Below, piece after piece: positions 61,227-64,000 of a stretch of DNA of 64,000 bases. The stretch's first letter is position 1. Every line of letters starts with the position of its first letter. The position numbers were made by a program, and so were the translations under genes. Under the pieces are notes generated by a model. It saw only the letters and a list, made by a program, of their open reading frames with translations. It was not told where the DNA came from and ran no database searches. The stretch is from Thermocatellispora tengchongensis (GTDB taxonomy: Bacteria > Actinomycetota > Actinomycetes > Streptosporangiales > Streptosporangiaceae). The DNA is taken from NCBI RefSeq assembly GCF_014202315.1, contig NZ_JACHGN010000007.1:380569-444568 (forward strand). Direction: 5' to 3'.

Positions 61227-61276
61227 CACCGCTCTCCTAAAGCGGGTGCCGCAGGTTCGAATCCTGCCGGGGGCAC
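61227..61276 (+). repeat. attR: 50-bp direct repeat, 3' part of tRNA-Arg
   Basis: Exact copy of 40108-40157. Upstream sequence (GAGCCCGCCGCGCGGC) does not continue the tRNA, so only the anticodon-to-3' part is present here; this is the right end of the element. Confidence 0.95.
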
Positions 61277-61583
61277 GCTTCTCGACCGGCAATCCGGCCT
61301 CCGACCTGCGGTTTCTCTGCCGCAGGTCTTTGCTTTCCAGACCCCTGACAGCTCGCCGAGAGCACCCGTGCGCAGCCGTAGGACCTTGATCACGGGATAC
61401 TATGCGCGATGATCTTGGCTGTGTTTCCCCCAGCTCAAGGAAACAGTTCGGCTCGTCCCTGCGTCAGAGGAAACCTGAAGCGCTCCGGGTCTGACAGAGG
61501 CTCGATTCTCTGAGGGGATCGAGTCCCCGTCCGCCTACCCGGCAGAGCTTCGCGAGCGTGCGGTACGACGCGTGCCCGCCCGG
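61277..61583. other. Gene-free spacer at the right junction
   Basis: About 300 bases between attR and the next gene. No convincing ORF, RNA or hairpin. Before integration it would have lain directly downstream of tRNA-Arg. Confidence 0.6.
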
Positions 61584-62423
61584 TCACTCGGGCCTGGTGG
61601 CCAGTACGGCGTCGGCGACCGCTCGGAGGGTGGCGATGGGGTCGTCGCCGAGGGGGTAGACGCCGACTTGGTCCGCGCCGGCATCGAGGTGCGCGGTCAG
61701 GTTGCGCGCGAGGTCGGCCGGGTCGCCGTAGGCGAGCAGTGCGTCGATGACGCGGTCGCTGCCGGTGCCGGAGAGGTCCTCGTCGGTGAAGCCCAGCCGC
61801 CGGAGGTTGCTCGCGTAGTTGGTGACCTGCAACGCCTGCCCGGGCGGTGCGGCCCGGGCGACGGCGCGGGCCCGCTCTACATCGGGCTCCGCAAGCGCGA
61901 AGTGGCCGGGTAGGAGCAGTTTGCCCGGCCCCAGGATCTCCCTGGCCCTCCGGGTGTGCTCGGGCGTGACCATGCAGGGGATGGCACCCGCGGTGCGGTC
62001 GCGGGCCAGCCGCATCATTCTCGGACCGAGGGCGGCCAGCACCACCCGCTCGGCCGGGACGCCGGCCAGCGCCAGTTGGTGCAGGTAGGACACCAGGGTG
62101 TCGTATGGCGACGCCCACTCGGCGTGGACCTCGCGGTGCCCGACCCCGACGCCGAGAATGAACCGGCTGGGGTACCTGGCGACGATTCGGTGGTAGGAGG
62201 CGGCGACGATCTCGGCGTCGGCGGTCCACACGTTGACCACGCTCGTGCCGACCACCAGCCGGGTGGTGGCGTCGAGGAGCTTCTCCGCGAAGGCGAGGTC
62301 GGCCGGTGGCGACGCGTCCAGCCAAAGCGTGCCATAGCCGGCCCGCTCCACCTCCACCGCGCTCTCCGGGCTCACCTCATGCTCGCGTAGGTGGGCGCCG
62401 AGCAGACCCAGGTCGATGTTCAT
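61584..62423 (-). CDS. LLM-class F420-dependent oxidoreductase
   Basis: 279 residues from ATG 62423 (MNIDLGLLGAHLRE). Luciferase-like TIM barrel: VERAGYGTLWLDASPPADLAFAEKLL, LVVGTSVVNVWTADAEIVAASYHRIVARYPSRFILGVGVGH (typical F420 LLM block) and ADQVGVYPLGDDP near the end. This subfamily oxidises or reduces small molecules with coenzyme F420, which actinomycetes make. The divergent LysR gene probably controls it. Confidence 0.9.
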   Translation of the reverse strand: MNIDLGLLGAHLREHEVSPESAVEVERAGYGTLWLDASPPADLAFAEKLLDATTRLVVGTSVVNVWTADAEIVAASYHRIVARYPSRFILGVGVGHREVHAEWASPYDTLVSYLHQLALAGVPAERVVLAALGPRMMRLARDRTAGAIPCMVTPEHTRRAREILGPGKLLLPGHFALAEPDVERARAVARAAPPGQALQVTNYASNLRRLGFTDEDLSGTGSDRVIDALLAYGDPADLARNLTAHLDAGADQVGVYPLGDDPIATLRAVADAVLATRPE

Positions 62424-62519
62424 GATCCGATCCCAGCACCACGCCCCCATCGGAAACCAGAACCAGTTCCGACGCGCTCGATAACCTGGGGGCATCGTCG
62501 CAGAACAGGGGGCGGCTCG

Positions 62520-63386
62520 GTGGAACTGCGTGCACTGCGCTACTTCGTCGCGGTGGCCGAGGAACTGCACTTCGGGCGGGCCGCCGAGCGGCTGCACATC
62601 GCCCAGCCCGCGGTCAGCAGGCGGATCGCCCAACTGGAACGGGAGCTTGGAGTCCGGCTGCTGGACCGTTCACCGCGCCGGGTTCGGCTCACTGCTGCCG
62701 GGCACCGGGTGCTCGCCGCGGCGCGTGATGCGCTCGCGGCCGTGGATCGGGTCCAGGCCGCCGCCGGTGCGCGGGCGGGCACCATGCGCATCGGTACCGC
62801 CGCCGGGTTCACCGCGCGCCTGGAGCGCGGGATCGACGCGCTGCGCGAGCACCCCTCGGCGCTCGGCGTCGACGTCGTACTGGTCGACCTTCCACTGGAG
62901 GCTCGTCTGGACACCGTACGACGGGGGGAGATCGATCTGGCACTGGCTCGGGGGGTGCGTTCGGCACCCGGGCTTAAGGTGCTGCCGACGTGGACGGAGC
63001 AGCTGTTCGCGATCGTGTCCGTGCAGCACCCCGCCGCCGGTCGCTCGACAGTCGGCTTGGCCGATCTCGCCGTCGACGAACTGCGGATCCCGTCGCGGGA
63101 CCACGCCCTGTTCCTGCCGGAGGCTTTGACGGCCGCGATACGGAAGGCCGGGGTCGAAACTCGGGCCGATCGCCTTGCCGGGACGGTCCAGGACACGATC
63201 GTCGAAATCGGTTTCAATCCGCGTAGCTGGACCGTGCTGCCAGGCGACCAGGTCGCGGAGATCCGCTCCACCCGGGTGCGGGCGATCCCGTTCGCACCGC
63301 ACACCACGATCACCGGCAGCGTCGTGGTACCGGTCGACCTCCCGCACACCTGCGCCGCCGCCCACCAGGCGGCCTTCGGAGATTGA
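62520..63386 (+). CDS. LysR family transcriptional regulator
   Basis: 288 residues from GTG 62520 (VELRALRYFVAVAEELHFGRAAERLHIAQPAVSRRIAQLERELG), the canonical LysR helix-turn-helix start; the frame extends upstream but without coding character. The effector domain follows from about residue 90 (GTMRIGTAAGF). It is divergent from the LLM oxidoreductase, the usual arrangement for LysR control of a neighbouring enzyme. Confidence 0.92.
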   Translation: MELRALRYFVAVAEELHFGRAAERLHIAQPAVSRRIAQLERELGVRLLDRSPRRVRLTAAGHRVLAAARDALAAVDRVQAAAGARAGTMRIGTAAGFTARLERGIDALREHPSALGVDVVLVDLPLEARLDTVRRGEIDLALARGVRSAPGLKVLPTWTEQLFAIVSVQHPAAGRSTVGLADLAVDELRIPSRDHALFLPEALTAAIRKAGVETRADRLAGTVQDTIVEIGFNPRSWTVLPGDQVAEIRSTRVRAIPFAPHTTITGSVVVPVDLPHTCAAAHQAAFGD

Positions 63387-63548
63387 CCCGTCCACAGCAA
63401 GATGCGAACCCGACGCGGTGCGGGCACCGCCGCGGAGGGTCGCGGACGATGAGACCGGCCGCCACGCCGGTCACGCCGACATCCTCCGCGAACTGATCGA
63501 CGGCACGAGCGGACGCTGACCCCACCACCTTCTCCAGGACAGGAACAC

Positions 63549-64000
63549 ATGATCACCGCAACACGGCCGTTGCCACGCCGCCTCCTCCGGTCCGCGCGCA
63601 CGGTGGCGACCATCGCGCTCATCACCCTGCTCACGATCGGCACCGCCGCCTGTTCCACACCGGCCGCGACGGCCACACCCACTGCGACTTCCATAGCGAC
63701 CTCGGCTCCCCCATCGACCGCGACCACCGCCGCCCCCTACGCCGCCGTCACCCGGGACGATCCGGAGTTCGCCAAGACCTTCCGGCACGAGTTCGCCGAG
63801 GTCGACGGCGTCCGCATGCACTACGTGACCGGCGGCAGCGGCAGCCCGGTGGTGCTGATCCACGGCTGGCCCCAGACCTGGTACGGCTGGTGGCCGATCA
63901 TGCCGGCGCTCGCCGAGCACCACACCGTCTACGCTGTTGACCTTCCCGGACTTGGCGACAGCCACGGCTCACCGACCGGCTACGACAAGGCCACCCTGGC
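63549..64000 (+). CDS. Lipoprotein alpha/beta-hydrolase, epoxide-hydrolase-like (partial, runs off right edge)
   Basis: Starts at ATG 63549 with AGGA four bases upstream. Open to the window end, 150 codons. The N-terminus is a lipoprotein signal: basic RRLLRSARTVATIALITLLTIG followed by the lipobox TAAC (Cys about residue 35). A Thr/Ala-rich linker precedes the hydrolase core: FRHEFAEVDGVRMHYVTGG, the oxyanion HGWPQTWYGWW, and VYAVDLPGLGDS. These match the epoxide hydrolase/haloalkane dehalogenase group. The nucleophile and His lie beyond the window. Confidence 0.88.
   Translation, partial: MITATRPLPRRLLRSARTVATIALITLLTIGTAACSTPAATATPTATSIATSAPPSTATTAAPYAAVTRDDPEFAKTFRHEFAEVDGVRMHYVTGGSGSPVVLIHGWPQTWYGWWPIMPALAEHHTVYAVDLPGLGDSHGSPTGYDKATL

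Larger units (their letters stand above)
40108..61276. mobile_element. AICE-type integrative and conjugative element (about 21.2 kb)
   Basis: Bounded by the 50-bp tRNA-Arg repeat. From the left it contains the pSAM2-like core: tyrosine integrase, excisionase, HUH replication initiator, small helper genes, Spd-like membrane protein, FtsK-like transfer ATPase, a small regulatory protein, and a GntR repressor. A module of XRE, NUDIX, HD and GntR genes follows, then a three-gene helicase/methylase/ATPase cargo. AICEs transfer double-stranded DNA through a single FtsK-like Tra protein. The integrase carries a frameshift, so this copy may be fixed in place. Confidence 0.93.

Noticed and set aside
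60977-61412. ORFs across the attR junction on both strands
   Set aside because: They run through the tRNA repeat and hairpin and have no recognisable protein.

Overview
The window is high-GC actinomycete chromosome. GTG starts are frequent, genes are tightly packed with ATGA/GTGA overlaps, and several gene orders are typical of actinobacteria: rpf/ksgA/ispE/ABC-F, galU/moeA/moaC/mog/rimJ/glpR, and FmdB/MTAP/SAF/mscL. F420-type oxidoreductases, Pmt, a class F sortase and a pSAM2-type integrative element also fit. A Streptosporangiales-like host is my best guess, but nothing here proves the genus.

Regions. (1) 1-12.8 kb holds housekeeping genes on the minus strand (ABC-F ATPase, ispE, NlpC/P60 hydrolase, ksgA, an rpf-like gene, tatD, metG). 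They are interrupted at 4.4-9.4 kb by a Ser/Thr kinase/FG-GAP pair and a TetR/methyltransferase pair. The rpf-like gene beside the interruption lacks its usual catalytic end. (2) 12.9-18.5 kb holds envelope glycosylation genes (GT2, a GT39-like protein, Pmt) with rsmI. (3) 18.6-26.6 kb is accessory: a sortase with a candidate substrate, a decayed ABC exporter, an SGNH hydrolase, small membrane proteins, a methyltransferase, and a short coding fragment. (4) 26.7-32.1 kb carries tRNA-Ala and the glpR/sepX-rimJ-mog-moaC-moeA(glp)-galU run, with divergent 5-FCL. (5) 32.1-40.1 kb holds an antiporter, FmdB, MTAP, a SAF protein, MscL, a VanY-type peptidase, and several gene-free stretches rich in repeats and DnaA-box-like sites.

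(6) 40.1-61.3 kb is an integrated element bounded by a 50-bp direct repeat that is the 3' part of tRNA-Arg(CCU). It follows an actinomycete integrative and conjugative element (AICE) plan: integrase (frameshifted here), excisionase, HUH replication initiator, Spd-like membrane protein, FtsK-like transfer ATPase, GntR repressor. Then comes a regulatory/nucleotide module: two paralogous XRE-PLD-like proteins, a NUDIX protein, an HD protein and a double-GntR protein. Three of its promoters share a GGACGTCC-type operator. The right-hand 9.6 kb is a lower-GC cargo operon of three large genes: a SNF2-type helicase with a DUF3883 nuclease-like end, a DUF1156 DNA methylase, and a DUF499 ATPase with an N-terminal HEPN domain. 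It ends in a strong hairpin. It is the best candidate for a little-described defence system: it resembles parts of BREX and DISARM but lacks their hallmark genes.

(7) 61.6-64 kb holds an F420-type oxidoreductase, a LysR regulator and the start of a lipoprotein alpha/beta-hydrolase that runs off the window.
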